From an uncultured Thermoguttaceae bacterium (lineage in GTDB: Bacteria > Planctomycetota > Planctomycetia > Pirellulales > Thermoguttaceae), in assembly GCA_934725735.1 (NCBI GenBank), contig CAKVCP010000093.1, positions 1 to 8,694 on the forward strand: a stretch of 8,694 bases of DNA. Reading direction: 5' to 3'. This document shows positions 1 to 4,946 of this stretch, piece by piece; positions within the stretch are counted from its first letter, which is position 1; each line of letters starts with the position of its first letter. Position numbers and translations under genes: made by a program. The notes under the pieces were generated by a model. It saw only the letters and a list, made by a program, of their open reading frames with translations, was not told the DNA's origin and did not search any database.

Positions 1-269
1 CCCATATAGTGAGCGGTGTCTTCCTGGACGGTAGAGGCGCCGTCGGTCGCTTTGAATTGAGCGCCGCGCAAGATATTGCCGCCCCCCATAACGACGGCGA
101 CTTGAACGCCGAGACGCGCGATTTTAACGATCTGTCGCGCTAAAGAATTGACGGAATCCATGGAAATTCCGCGCTGATGCTCGGGGCAGAACCCCTCGCC
201 GGAAATCTTGAGAAGAATACGCTTTGCCTTGATTCCCTGAACCTTGGATGCGTCGCAACAATTTGACAT
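1..269 (-). CDS. pyrH: UMP kinase (uridylate kinase), 5' part only
   Basis: The visible N-terminal ~89 residues match bacterial UMP kinase, which phosphorylates UMP to UDP in the cytoplasm (amino-acid-kinase fold, UTP/CTP-regulated). Reading the minus strand from the ATG at 269-267, I see the phosphate-loop segment RILLKISGEGF near residues 17-27, the second glycine loop VAVVMGGGNILRG near 58-70, and the conserved TAHYMG segment at the window edge. Those three blocks in that order and spacing are typical of PyrH. The start is supported by a GGAGAG ribosome site at 281-276, six bases before the ATG. About 15 residues precede the first conserved block, including a CC pair, so the N-terminus is slightly extended. 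The remaining two thirds lie outside the window. In many bacteria pyrH sits with tsf and frr; that cannot be checked here. Identity is seen in the sequence and is strong; regulation is inference. Confidence 0.93.
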   Translation of the reverse strand, partial: MSNCCDASKVQGIKAKRILLKISGEGFCPEHQRGISMDSVNSLARQIVKIARLGVQVAVVMGGGNILRGAQFKATDGASTVQEDTAHYM

Positions 270-301
270 AAAAAACTCTCCGCAACACCGATCTAGCCGT
301 A

Positions 302-333
302 TATAAAACGCGGGACGCGTGACTGAGTCCCGC
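302..333 (-). promoter_or_regulatory. Leader hairpin followed by a T-rich run, upstream of pyrH
   Basis: On the minus strand the arms GCGGGAC (333-327) and GTCCCGC (316-310) form a perfect 7-bp GC-rich stem around a 10-base loop, followed by GTTTTATATA. It lies about 40 bases before the pyrH start and downstream of the HU terminator, so it is not needed to end HU transcripts. It has the shape of a weak intrinsic terminator, so it could be an attenuator in the pyrH leader. No competing antiterminator stem is obvious. Structure is seen; function is inference. Confidence 0.4.
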
Positions 334-348
334 CTGTCCGTCGGTAGA

Positions 349-376
349 ATTTTGCCAAAAGATCGAAAAACGTCAA
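349..376 (-). promoter_or_regulatory. Candidate pyrH promoter
   Basis: On the minus strand TTGACG (376-371, five of six matches to the -35 consensus) is followed after 16 bases by CAAAAT (354-349, four of six to the -10 consensus). It sits between the HU terminator and the pyrH leader hairpin, where a promoter would be expected. The -10 is weak, so this is only a candidate. Confidence 0.33.
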
Positions 377-390
377 GCGGAGCGTTTTTG

Positions 391-430
391 AAAAAGTAAA
401 GGCGCCATTCTCGCAAGAGAGAAGGACGCC
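391..430 (-). terminator. Intrinsic terminator of the HU-like gene
   Basis: Read on the minus strand, GGCGTCCTTCTC (430-419) pairs with GAGAATGGCGCC (412-401), a 12-position stem with one G-U pair and one mismatch around the loop TCTTGC. TTTACTTTTT follows (400-391). It begins 41 bases after the HU stop codon. It implies that pyrH has its own promoter. Confidence 0.8.
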
Positions 431-470
431 TGACGAACAGATTCGCGATCGAGCGACGCGGCGAGTAAGA

Positions 471-884
471 TCACGCCATGTCTTTGAGACCTTTGAGGGC
501 TTTGACCTTGATTTTGTAGTGTTCCGGACGAGCGGGACGATCGACAGTCTGACCAGGATGGAAAGGATCGGGAACGTTCTTCTGCCCTTCTTTGGCGGGA
601 ACGAACTGCTTTTCGATCTTGATGAGACCGGGAAGGGTGAAAGACGCGTCGTTGGAAGACGCCAAGCTCTTGGCGATGACGCCGGCGATATTGTCGAGCA
701 CCAGGGTGACGTCCTTCTTGCTCAGCGTGGTGGCGTCAGCCAATTGCTGAACAATTTCGCCCTTGGTCAAGGGCTTGAAAGCGACCGGCTTGGGAGCGGC
801 GGCTTTGCAAGATTTGCAGGATTTCGCCTTGGGAGCGGCGGCTTTCGTTTGCGATTTAGCGCAGGCTTTCTTTTCTTTGGCCAT
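471..884 (-). CDS. HU/IHF-family DNA-binding protein with a basic K/A/P tail
   Basis: A 137-residue nucleoid protein. Residues 39-137 form an HU domain: the helical dimerisation part (LTKGEIVQQLADATTLSKKD onward), the FTLPGLIKIEK strand leading into the DNA-binding arm, and the C-terminal KALKGLKDMA helix. The arm reads KNVPDPFHPGQT where classic HU has a shorter N-P-x-T-G turn, so it is a divergent subtype. Residues 1-38 are an unstructured Lys/Ala/Pro tail resembling histone H1-like tails, with KAAAPK twice (14-19 and 27-32) and a CKSC pair (C23, C26) plus C8. I chose the ATG at 884-882: AGGAAAGAGA lies just upstream, and the tail starts with a typical MAKEKK. An in-frame ATG at 983 would add 33 residues unlike any HU and is rejected. 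It probably bends or compacts DNA as a homodimer. A terminator follows at 430-391. Family assignment is strong; the tail's role is inference. Confidence 0.9.
   Translation of the reverse strand: MAKEKKACAKSQTKAAAPKAKSCKSCKAAAPKPVAFKPLTKGEIVQQLADATTLSKKDVTLVLDNIAGVIAKSLASSNDASFTLPGLIKIEKQFVPAKEGQKNVPDPFHPGQTVDRPARPEHYKIKVKALKGLKDMA
789..845 (-). repeat. 18-bp direct repeat in the HU tail
   Basis: CTTGGGAGCGGCGGCTTT occurs exactly at 789-806 and again at 828-845, a period of 39 bp (13 codons). It encodes the two KAAAPK copies and flanks the CKSC cysteine pair. Exact identity at the DNA level suggests a recent in-frame duplication, and such a pair can gain or lose a unit by recombination. Confidence 0.85.
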
Positions 885-899
885 AAGTCTCTTTCCTAA

Positions 900-913
900 G
901 CATCTAGAGATGC
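900..913 (-). promoter_or_regulatory. Small perfect hairpin just 5' of the HU ribosome site
   Basis: GCATCT and AGATGC (900-905 and 908-913) form a perfect 6-bp inverted repeat with a 2-base centre, a few bases upstream of the AGGAAAGAGA ribosome site. As RNA the centre is too tight for all six pairs. It could be a small stem affecting HU translation or a protein-binding site. Seen in sequence; role unknown. Confidence 0.35.
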
Positions 914-1027
914 GAAACGAGTTCAATAAAGTATCAACAAATAGGCAACCTGAGACGCGCGCCTCGTCCGCGCGGCGCCTCAACCAAAGGCGCGCTCACG
1001 AGAGTACCTCGCGGCCTCGTATGCCTA

Positions 1028-1056
1028 ATTTAATCGGCCAAAAATGACGACGTCAA
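1028..1056 (-). promoter_or_regulatory. Candidate HU promoter
   Basis: On the minus strand TTGACG (1056-1051) is followed after 17 bases by TTAAAT (1033-1028), five of six and four of six consensus matches. It would give a long (~135-base), GC-rich, foldable leader. The -35 hexamer is identical to that proposed for pyrH. No better pair was found closer to the gene. Confidence 0.33.
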
Positions 1057-1088
1057 CGAAAAAGAATGTCGAAACTCTCATTTTTTCG

Positions 1089-1138
1089 AAAAAAAAGGGG
1101 AAAAGTCGAGTAAAGCCGTTAAAAAGCGCGACTTTTCC
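1089..1138 (-). terminator. Strong minus-strand intrinsic terminator without an assigned gene
   Basis: GGAAAAGTCG (1138-1129 on the minus strand) pairs perfectly with CGACTTTTCC (1108-1099) around a 20-base loop, then CC and eight T (1096-1089). This is a clear terminator shape for minus-strand transcripts. It lies upstream of the HU promoter and downstream of nothing annotated on that strand. It either ends a small RNA or blocks antisense transcription from the ligase region. Read on the plus strand it has no T-run. Confidence 0.62.
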
Positions 1139-1174
1139 ACGATGAAAGGCGTTTTTTCCTGCTTCTCGGCGCCC
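1089..1174 (-). ncRNA. Candidate ~86-nt small RNA (speculative)
   Basis: A weak promoter-like pair on the minus strand, TTGGCG (1210-1205), 18 bases, GATATT (1186-1181), would start RNA near 1174. The transcript would hold a first stem (AAAGGGCG near its 5' end with CGCCTTT near 1149-1143, one bulged G) and then the 10-bp terminator stem with its U-run. Both hexamers match consensus at only four of six positions, and I recognise no known RNA family. It is included because the terminator otherwise has no transcript. Confidence 0.25.
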
Positions 1175-1212
1175 TTTTCTAATATCAAAAACGCTTTACA
1201 ATGGCGCCAATT

Positions 1213-1233
1213 GCGCATGAATTGTTCAAGCGC
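1213..1233. promoter_or_regulatory. 21-bp dyad, possible operator upstream of the acyl-CoA ligase
   Basis: GCGC-A-TGAA, a TTG centre, then TTCA-A-GCGC: a 21-bp near-perfect dyad with one mismatched pair of positions, ending 66 bases before the ligase start. It overlaps the AT-rich part of the upstream region. Size and symmetry are typical of dimeric repressor sites such as TetR or GntR types. No regulator gene is in the window. Confidence 0.3.
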
Positions 1234-1255
1234 GTTGACTGTTCATTTATATATT

Positions 1256-1287
1256 GCCGTTAAAGGACGGCGAGCGCCCAGCGCGCT
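1256..1287 (+). promoter_or_regulatory. Two small hairpins in the acyl-CoA ligase leader
   Basis: GCCGT (1256-1260) pairs with ACGGC (1267-1271) around TAAAGG, and AGCGC (1273-1277) pairs with GCGCT (1283-1287). The second stem ends 12 bases before the proposed ATG, so it could influence translation start. No consensus -35/-10 pair with correct spacing was found for this gene; the TTGACT (1235-1240) and TATATT (1250-1255) are only 9 bases apart. Confidence 0.3.
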
Positions 1288-1299
1288 AGGCAAGAAGTT

Positions 1300-2622
1300 A
1301 TGCATAAATACGCTATGAATTCCGCTCCCGACTTTATGCCACTCGAGCGTTTACGAGCCATTCAAAACGAAAAATTCCTCAAGGTCTTTCGACGAACTTA
1401 TGAAAACGTCGAATGGTACCGCAACCTTCTTGCCAAGCATAAGGTCGATCCGAACGATATTCGCTCGATCGCCGATATCAGCAAGCTCCCCTTCATTGTG
1501 AAGACGGATTTGCGCGACACCTATCCCGACGGCATGCGCGCCGCGCCGATGGAGAAGATCGTCCGATTCCACGCCAGCTCGGGAACAACCGGCAAACCGA
1601 TCGTCGTTCCTTACACGCAAGAAGACCTCGACGTCTGGGCGGAATGCGTCGGTCGATGCCTGACGATGTTCGGACTTGACGAAACGGACGTCTTGCAGGT
1701 CGGGTACGGTTACGGGCTCTTCACGGGCGGTTTAGGGCTTCACGACGGCGGTCAGAAACGCGGTTGCGCGATCATCCCCGCGAGCGGAGGGAACACGTCG
1801 CGTCACCTCATGCTGATTAAAGACTTGAAAGCGACGGCGATCGCGTGCACGCCCAGCTACTTCCTGCACATCATCGACCAGGCGCAGAAGACCGGTTACG
1901 ACTGGAAAGAGACGAAGCTTCGCGTCGGAATCTTCGGAGCGGAGCCGTGGACGGACGGCATGCGCCAGTTCATCGAGCAGGAGACGGGAATCGTCGCGCA
2001 CGACATTTACGGGCTCACGGAAATCTCTGGGCCTGGCGTAGGGGGCGACTGCTCGCATCACGCGGGAATCCACATCTTCGAAGACCACTTCTATCCGGAG
2101 ATCATCGATCCCGACACCCTTGAGCCTCTTCCCGACGGAGAGTCGGGGGAACTCGTTTTCACGACGCTCGACAAGGTCGGCATGCCTGCGATACGTTACC
2201 GCACGCGCGACATAACGCGCATCATTCCAGAACGTTGCGCGTGCGGACGCACGATCCGCCGGATCGGGCGCATCTCGCACCGTTCCGACGACATGATGAT
2301 CGTGCGCGGCGTGAACGTCTTCCCGAGCCAAATCGAATCGGTCTTAACGTCGATCGATCCGGGGCTTATCAACTACCAGATCTATCTTGATTCGAACGAA
2401 TCGGGTCTTGCGACGATCGAGGTCAAGCTGGAAGGGACGCCGGAGATGTACGCGGCGTTCACGGAAGACGAAGCGCGACGCGAAGGTCTCGCGCGCCTCG
2501 TCACGTCGAAACTTCGCGACACGATCGGAATCGGCTTCAAGACGACGATCGTCGATCAGAACGCGATTCCGCGCAGCGAAGGCAAGATGAAGCGCATCGT
2601 CGACAACCGCAAGAAAGACTGA
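1300..2622 (+). CDS. paaK: Phenylacetate-CoA ligase-like acyl-CoA synthetase
   Basis: A 440-residue, full-length member of the PaaK branch of adenylate-forming enzymes. These activate an aryl or related carboxylate with ATP and join it to CoA in the cytoplasm. Visible motifs in order: the phosphate-binding SSGTTGKP (93-100), FGAEPW (212-217), YGLTE (237-241), RYRTRD (299-304) with the ribose-binding aspartate, C-x-CGR (313-317), the hinge region RGVNVFPSQIE (336-346) and the C-terminal catalytic-lysine segment SEGKMKR (426-432). Residues ~336-440 form the small mobile domain of PaaK. I keep the ATG at 1300; an ATG at 1315 is an alternative start, as neither has a strong ribosome site. A terminator follows within 20 bases, so it is monocistronic. 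In anaerobes PaaK homologs often accompany aromatic 2-oxoacid oxidoreductases, but none is adjacent here. The substrate (phenylacetate or another aryl acid) is inference; the family is clear. Confidence 0.9.
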   Translation: MHKYAMNSAPDFMPLERLRAIQNEKFLKVFRRTYENVEWYRNLLAKHKVDPNDIRSIADISKLPFIVKTDLRDTYPDGMRAAPMEKIVRFHASSGTTGKPIVVPYTQEDLDVWAECVGRCLTMFGLDETDVLQVGYGYGLFTGGLGLHDGGQKRGCAIIPASGGNTSRHLMLIKDLKATAIACTPSYFLHIIDQAQKTGYDWKETKLRVGIFGAEPWTDGMRQFIEQETGIVAHDIYGLTEISGPGVGGDCSHHAGIHIFEDHFYPEIIDPDTLEPLPDGESGELVFTTLDKVGMPAIRYRTRDITRIIPERCACGRTIRRIGRISHRSDDMMIVRGVNVFPSQIESVLTSIDPGLINYQIYLDSNESGLATIEVKLEGTPEMYAAFTEDEARREGLARLVTSKLRDTIGIGFKTTIVDQNAIPRSEGKMKRIVDNRKKD

Positions 2623-2639
2623 TCCGCGCCGTATAACGC

Positions 2640-2681
2640 GCCGCCGACTCGACTTAAAACGCGGGTTCGGCGGCTTTTTTT
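2640..2681 (+). terminator. Intrinsic terminator of the acyl-CoA ligase gene
   Basis: GCCGCCGA (2640-2647) pairs perfectly with TCGGCGGC (2667-2674) around a 19-base loop, followed by seven T (2675-2681). It starts 18 bases after the ligase stop codon and separates that gene from the dehydrogenase. Confidence 0.88.
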
Positions 2682-2726
2682 CACTCTCCTCGCGTCGACG
2701 CGACGCCCCTGCTCACCCGAAACGTC

Positions 2727-4187
2727 ATGACCTACAACGACTACTTCCGTCCAACCCCTTCCCTCCCCGGCCACGATCCGTCGACCTACGCGTCGAAGCT
2801 CGGCGATCCCTCCTACGCGCCCCCCGCGATCGACCCGCGCGTCGCGGCGCTCTTCGACCGCTCCTGGACGCCGAGCATGATGAAGCTTGCGTCGAGCGCG
2901 GAACGCGACGATTCGCGCGACGCGTTCTTGGCCCGCGTTGAAAAGGAAGGAGTCGGCGTCGCGGGCGCGGGTCTCATGGGAATATCGATCGCGGCGTCCT
3001 TCGTGAACGCGGGAATCCCGGTTCTTTCGCGCGACGTCTCGGAAGACGCGATCGCGTCCGCGCCGGAACGTCTCGAACGCGAACTTGCGGCGCTGCGCGT
3101 CAATCAGGGTCAAGCGCTCGCGGCCCCCGAGGCGGAAGCGCAAACGCGCCGCGATCTCGTCGCGCAATATTTCCGCGCTTCCACCGACGTCGCGGAACTT
3201 GCCGCCAAGCCTGTCGTCGTCGAGTCGGTTCCGGAAAAAACGAAGCTCAAAGCGAAGACGTACCGCGAAATCGAGCGTTGCGCGACGCAGCCGCTCCTTC
3301 TTCTAACAAACACGTCGTCGCTGACGATCGCGGAACTCGCCGCGACGCTTCCTGCGGAGAGCGAAGGACGCGCCGTCTCGCGCGAACGCTTCGCCAGCTT
3401 CCATTTCTTCCACCCGGCGACGAAACGTCGGCCCGTCGAGATCGCCGTCGGCGAGCAGACGCGTCCGGAGACGGCGCGACGCGCGTATCTCCTCGCCGAG
3501 CGCATCGGGCGCGTTCCTTTCGTCGTGGGGGATTCGCACGGATTCCTCGTGAATCGTTTGCTCCAAGCGTATCTTAACGAAGCGCTCGCGCTCGTCGAAG
3601 AAGGCTTTTCCGCAGACGCGCTCGAAGCCGCCGCGATCCGCTGGGGGATGGAAGCGCCGCCCCTAAGGATCGTCGACGAAATCGGTTGCGACGTCTCCCT
3701 ACACTCCGGATGGAGCTTCTTAAAGGCCTTCCCCGAGAGGACCGTCCCCTCGCAACTCCTTCCCGACATGGTTCGCGAAGGACGCCTCGGACGCAAAACG
3801 CATCGCGGCTTCTATACCTACGCGTCGCGTACGCCGTGGAAAAACGACTTTCTCTCCTCCCCCGACGCGGAGATCGCCCAATTCCGCGACAAACCGTTGA
3901 GGGAAGGGGCGGAGCCTCCCTTCGAACGCCTTCTTCTCGCAACCCTCCTCGAAGCGGGACGTCTCGTCGACGAACGCGTCGTCGGCTCTCTGCGCGAATG
4001 CGACGCCGCGCTCGTCCTCGCCCTCGGTTTCCCCGCGACGCGCGGCGGACTATGCTACTGGGCGCTCTCCCTCGGACTCAAGCCCCTTCTAGAACGTTGC
4101 GACGAACTCGCCGCCAGCGAAGGCGCGCGATTCGTCCCCCCCGAGTCGCTGCGACGCCTCGCCGATTCCCTCCCGGAAACCGCCTGA
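2727..4187 (+). CDS. 3-hydroxyacyl-CoA dehydrogenase (FadB/FadJ-type module without crotonase domain)
   Basis: A 486-residue protein that should oxidise 3-hydroxyacyl-CoA to 3-ketoacyl-CoA with NAD+. An NAD-binding domain runs from ~74 to 265, with the GAGLMG dinucleotide loop (80-85), D103 after the second strand, NTSSL (195-199), FHFFHP (225-230) holding the catalytic His (H226) and E238 twelve residues on, as in the family's His-Glu dyad. The first C-terminal helical domain (GFLVNRLLQAYLNEA, 272-286, to ~366) ends in GRKTHRGFYTY. A second helical domain (~398-486: RLLLATLLEAGRLVDE and ALGFPATRGG) is the duplication typical of FadB/FadJ rather than of short monofunctional HADs. The ~70-residue N-terminus resembles the linker that follows the enoyl-CoA hydratase half of FadB, but that half is absent. 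No clear ribosome site precedes the ATG; ATGs near 2877-2882 are alternative starts. Terminators bound it on both sides. Partner hydratase and thiolase are not in view. Confidence 0.85.
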   Translation: MTYNDYFRPTPSLPGHDPSTYASKLGDPSYAPPAIDPRVAALFDRSWTPSMMKLASSAERDDSRDAFLARVEKEGVGVAGAGLMGISIAASFVNAGIPVLSRDVSEDAIASAPERLERELAALRVNQGQALAAPEAEAQTRRDLVAQYFRASTDVAELAAKPVVVESVPEKTKLKAKTYREIERCATQPLLLLTNTSSLTIAELAATLPAESEGRAVSRERFASFHFFHPATKRRPVEIAVGEQTRPETARRAYLLAERIGRVPFVVGDSHGFLVNRLLQAYLNEALALVEEGFSADALEAAAIRWGMEAPPLRIVDEIGCDVSLHSGWSFLKAFPERTVPSQLLPDMVREGRLGRKTHRGFYTYASRTPWKNDFLSSPDAEIAQFRDKPLREGAEPPFERLLLATLLEAGRLVDERVVGSLRECDAALVLALGFPATRGGLCYWALSLGLKPLLERCDELAASEGARFVPPESLRRLADSLPETA

Positions 4188-4228
4188 CAACGTCGCCGCC
4201 CGCGCGTTCAACAGTCCCCCCCACAAAA

Positions 4229-4267
4229 AAAAGGAAAGCGACTTCTCCGCGCTTTCCTTTTCTTTTT
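4229..4267 (+). terminator. Intrinsic terminator of the dehydrogenase gene
   Basis: AAAAGGAAAGCG (4229-4240) pairs perfectly with CGCTTTCCTTTT (4250-4261) around a 9-base loop, and the right arm runs into a T-rich stretch (to 4267). A-tract and T-tract on either side would let it work on both strands. It ends dehydrogenase transcripts 42 bases after the stop. Confidence 0.82.
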
Positions 4268-4334
4268 CGATCGCCCGTCGCAAGACGCGCTTTTCGCAAG
4301 GGCCCTCGATTGGCGGCAAACGTCCCGAAGGAAG

Positions 4335-4363
4335 TTGTCAAAGAGAGCGTTTTTTAATATAAT
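4335..4363 (+). promoter_or_regulatory. Near-consensus sigma70-type promoter for the flavodoxin unit
   Basis: TTGTCA (4335-4340), exactly 17 bases, TATAAT (4358-4363). The -10 is a perfect match, the -35 is five of six, and the spacer is ideal. It lies between the dehydrogenase terminator and the flavodoxin, giving a leader of about 60 bases. It is the best promoter in the window. Confidence 0.85.
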
Positions 4364-4432
4364 ACCCCTAAACGTAGCGTTCCCCAAAGACGCTTACTGA
4401 ACAACGCGTCGTCCAAATCAAGGAGAGACAGA

Positions 4433-4915
4433 ATGAGCAAATCGATTTTAATCGCGTATTTTTCAGCGTCGGGGGTTACGCGTCGCGCGGCGGAAGAGCT
4501 TGCGTCGGCGTGCGACGGGGATCTTTACGAGATCGCGCCCGCGATTCCCTACACGACCGCGGATTTGAACTGGCGCGACCCCGAGTCGCGAAGCTCTAAG
4601 GAGATGAAAGGAAAGGCGGAGTACCCCGAGCTGAAAGACGTCGACGCGGACGTCGAAGGACATTCCGTCGTCTTTTTGGGTTTCCCGATATGGTGGTATA
4701 CGGCGCCGACGATCGTTCGTCGGTTCCTCGAAAGCTACGATTTTTCGGGGAAGAAGATCGTTCTTTTCGCCACGTCCGGCGGGAGCGGATTCGGGAAGAC
4801 GGCGGAGGAATTGCGCCGCGCCGTGAAGGGAGACGCGCAGATCGTCGCGGGAAAGATTCTCAACGGTCGACATTCCGCGTCGGAACTCAAATCGTGGATT
4901 CAAAGTTTTCTCTAA
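4433..4915 (+). CDS. Flavodoxin (Flavodoxin_4-like, FMN-binding)
   Basis: A 160-residue single-domain flavodoxin-fold protein, a soluble one- or two-electron carrier using FMN. The first strand and phosphate loop read ILIAYFSASGVTRRAAEELA (5-24), with the S/T-x-x-G-x-T pattern. The second FMN-contacting segment is FLGFPIWWYTAPT (81-93), with adjacent tryptophans likely to stack on the isoalloxazine ring, and the third is FATSGGSGFGKTAEEL (112-127). Length and motif order fit the short flavodoxin group common in anaerobic gut bacteria rather than classic electron-transfer FldA. The ATG at 4433 has an AAGGAGAGA ribosome site just upstream, and a near-consensus promoter drives the gene. The membrane metallophosphoesterase follows within about 31 bases and is probably co-transcribed. 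Redox partner unknown. An NAD(P)H-dependent quinone or flavin reductase activity is a possible alternative, but the size favours a carrier. Confidence 0.9.
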   Translation: MSKSILIAYFSASGVTRRAAEELASACDGDLYEIAPAIPYTTADLNWRDPESRSSKEMKGKAEYPELKDVDADVEGHSVVFLGFPIWWYTAPTIVRRFLESYDFSGKKIVLFATSGGSGFGKTAEELRRAVKGDAQIVAGKILNGRHSASELKSWIQSFL

Positions 4916-4946
4916 TCGAATAGCCGGAACCTCTTATGTCCCTCTT

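Larger units (their letters stand above)
885..1299. other. 415-bp divergent intergenic region
   Basis: No protein gene is supported here. The left part (885-1056) is the leader and candidate promoter of the HU gene. The central part (1081-1138) is A/T-rich with a perfect TTTTTTCGAAAAAA palindrome (1081-1094) and a strong 10-bp inverted repeat. The right part (1174-1299) is the upstream region of the acyl-CoA ligase and has several dyads. The segment 951-1020 is unusually GC-rich and can fold: on the minus strand GAGGCGC pairs with GCGTCTC across it. Confidence 0.7.

Noticed and set aside
885..983. Longer HU reading frame starting at an ATG at 983
   Set aside because: The extra 33 residues do not resemble any HU N-terminus, the ATG at 884 has its own ribosome site, and the added segment overlaps the structured GC-rich leader.
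763..1047. Plus-strand open frame across the HU gene and intergenic region
   Set aside because: It lies mostly antisense to the HU coding region, with low-complexity composition explained by the K/A/P tail, no ribosome site and no recognisable domain.
1081..1094. TTTTTTCGAAAAAA perfect palindrome as a regulator site
   Set aside because: It overlaps the T-run of the minus-strand terminator and is simple A/T sequence, so symmetry alone is weak evidence.
1732..2331. 199-codon minus-strand open frame inside the acyl-CoA ligase gene
   Set aside because: It is a shadow of the strongly conserved plus-strand gene; Arg/Asp/Val-rich text is typical of reverse frames in this CG-rich codon bias.
3110..3796. 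228-codon minus-strand open frame inside the dehydrogenase gene
   Set aside because: Ser/Arg/Ala-rich shadow of a gene with intact catalytic motifs; no domain or start signal.
3686..4357. 223-codon plus-strand open frame running past the dehydrogenase stop
   Set aside because: Very Arg-rich, reads through the intrinsic terminator at 4229-4267 and the flavodoxin promoter region; clearly an out-of-frame shadow.
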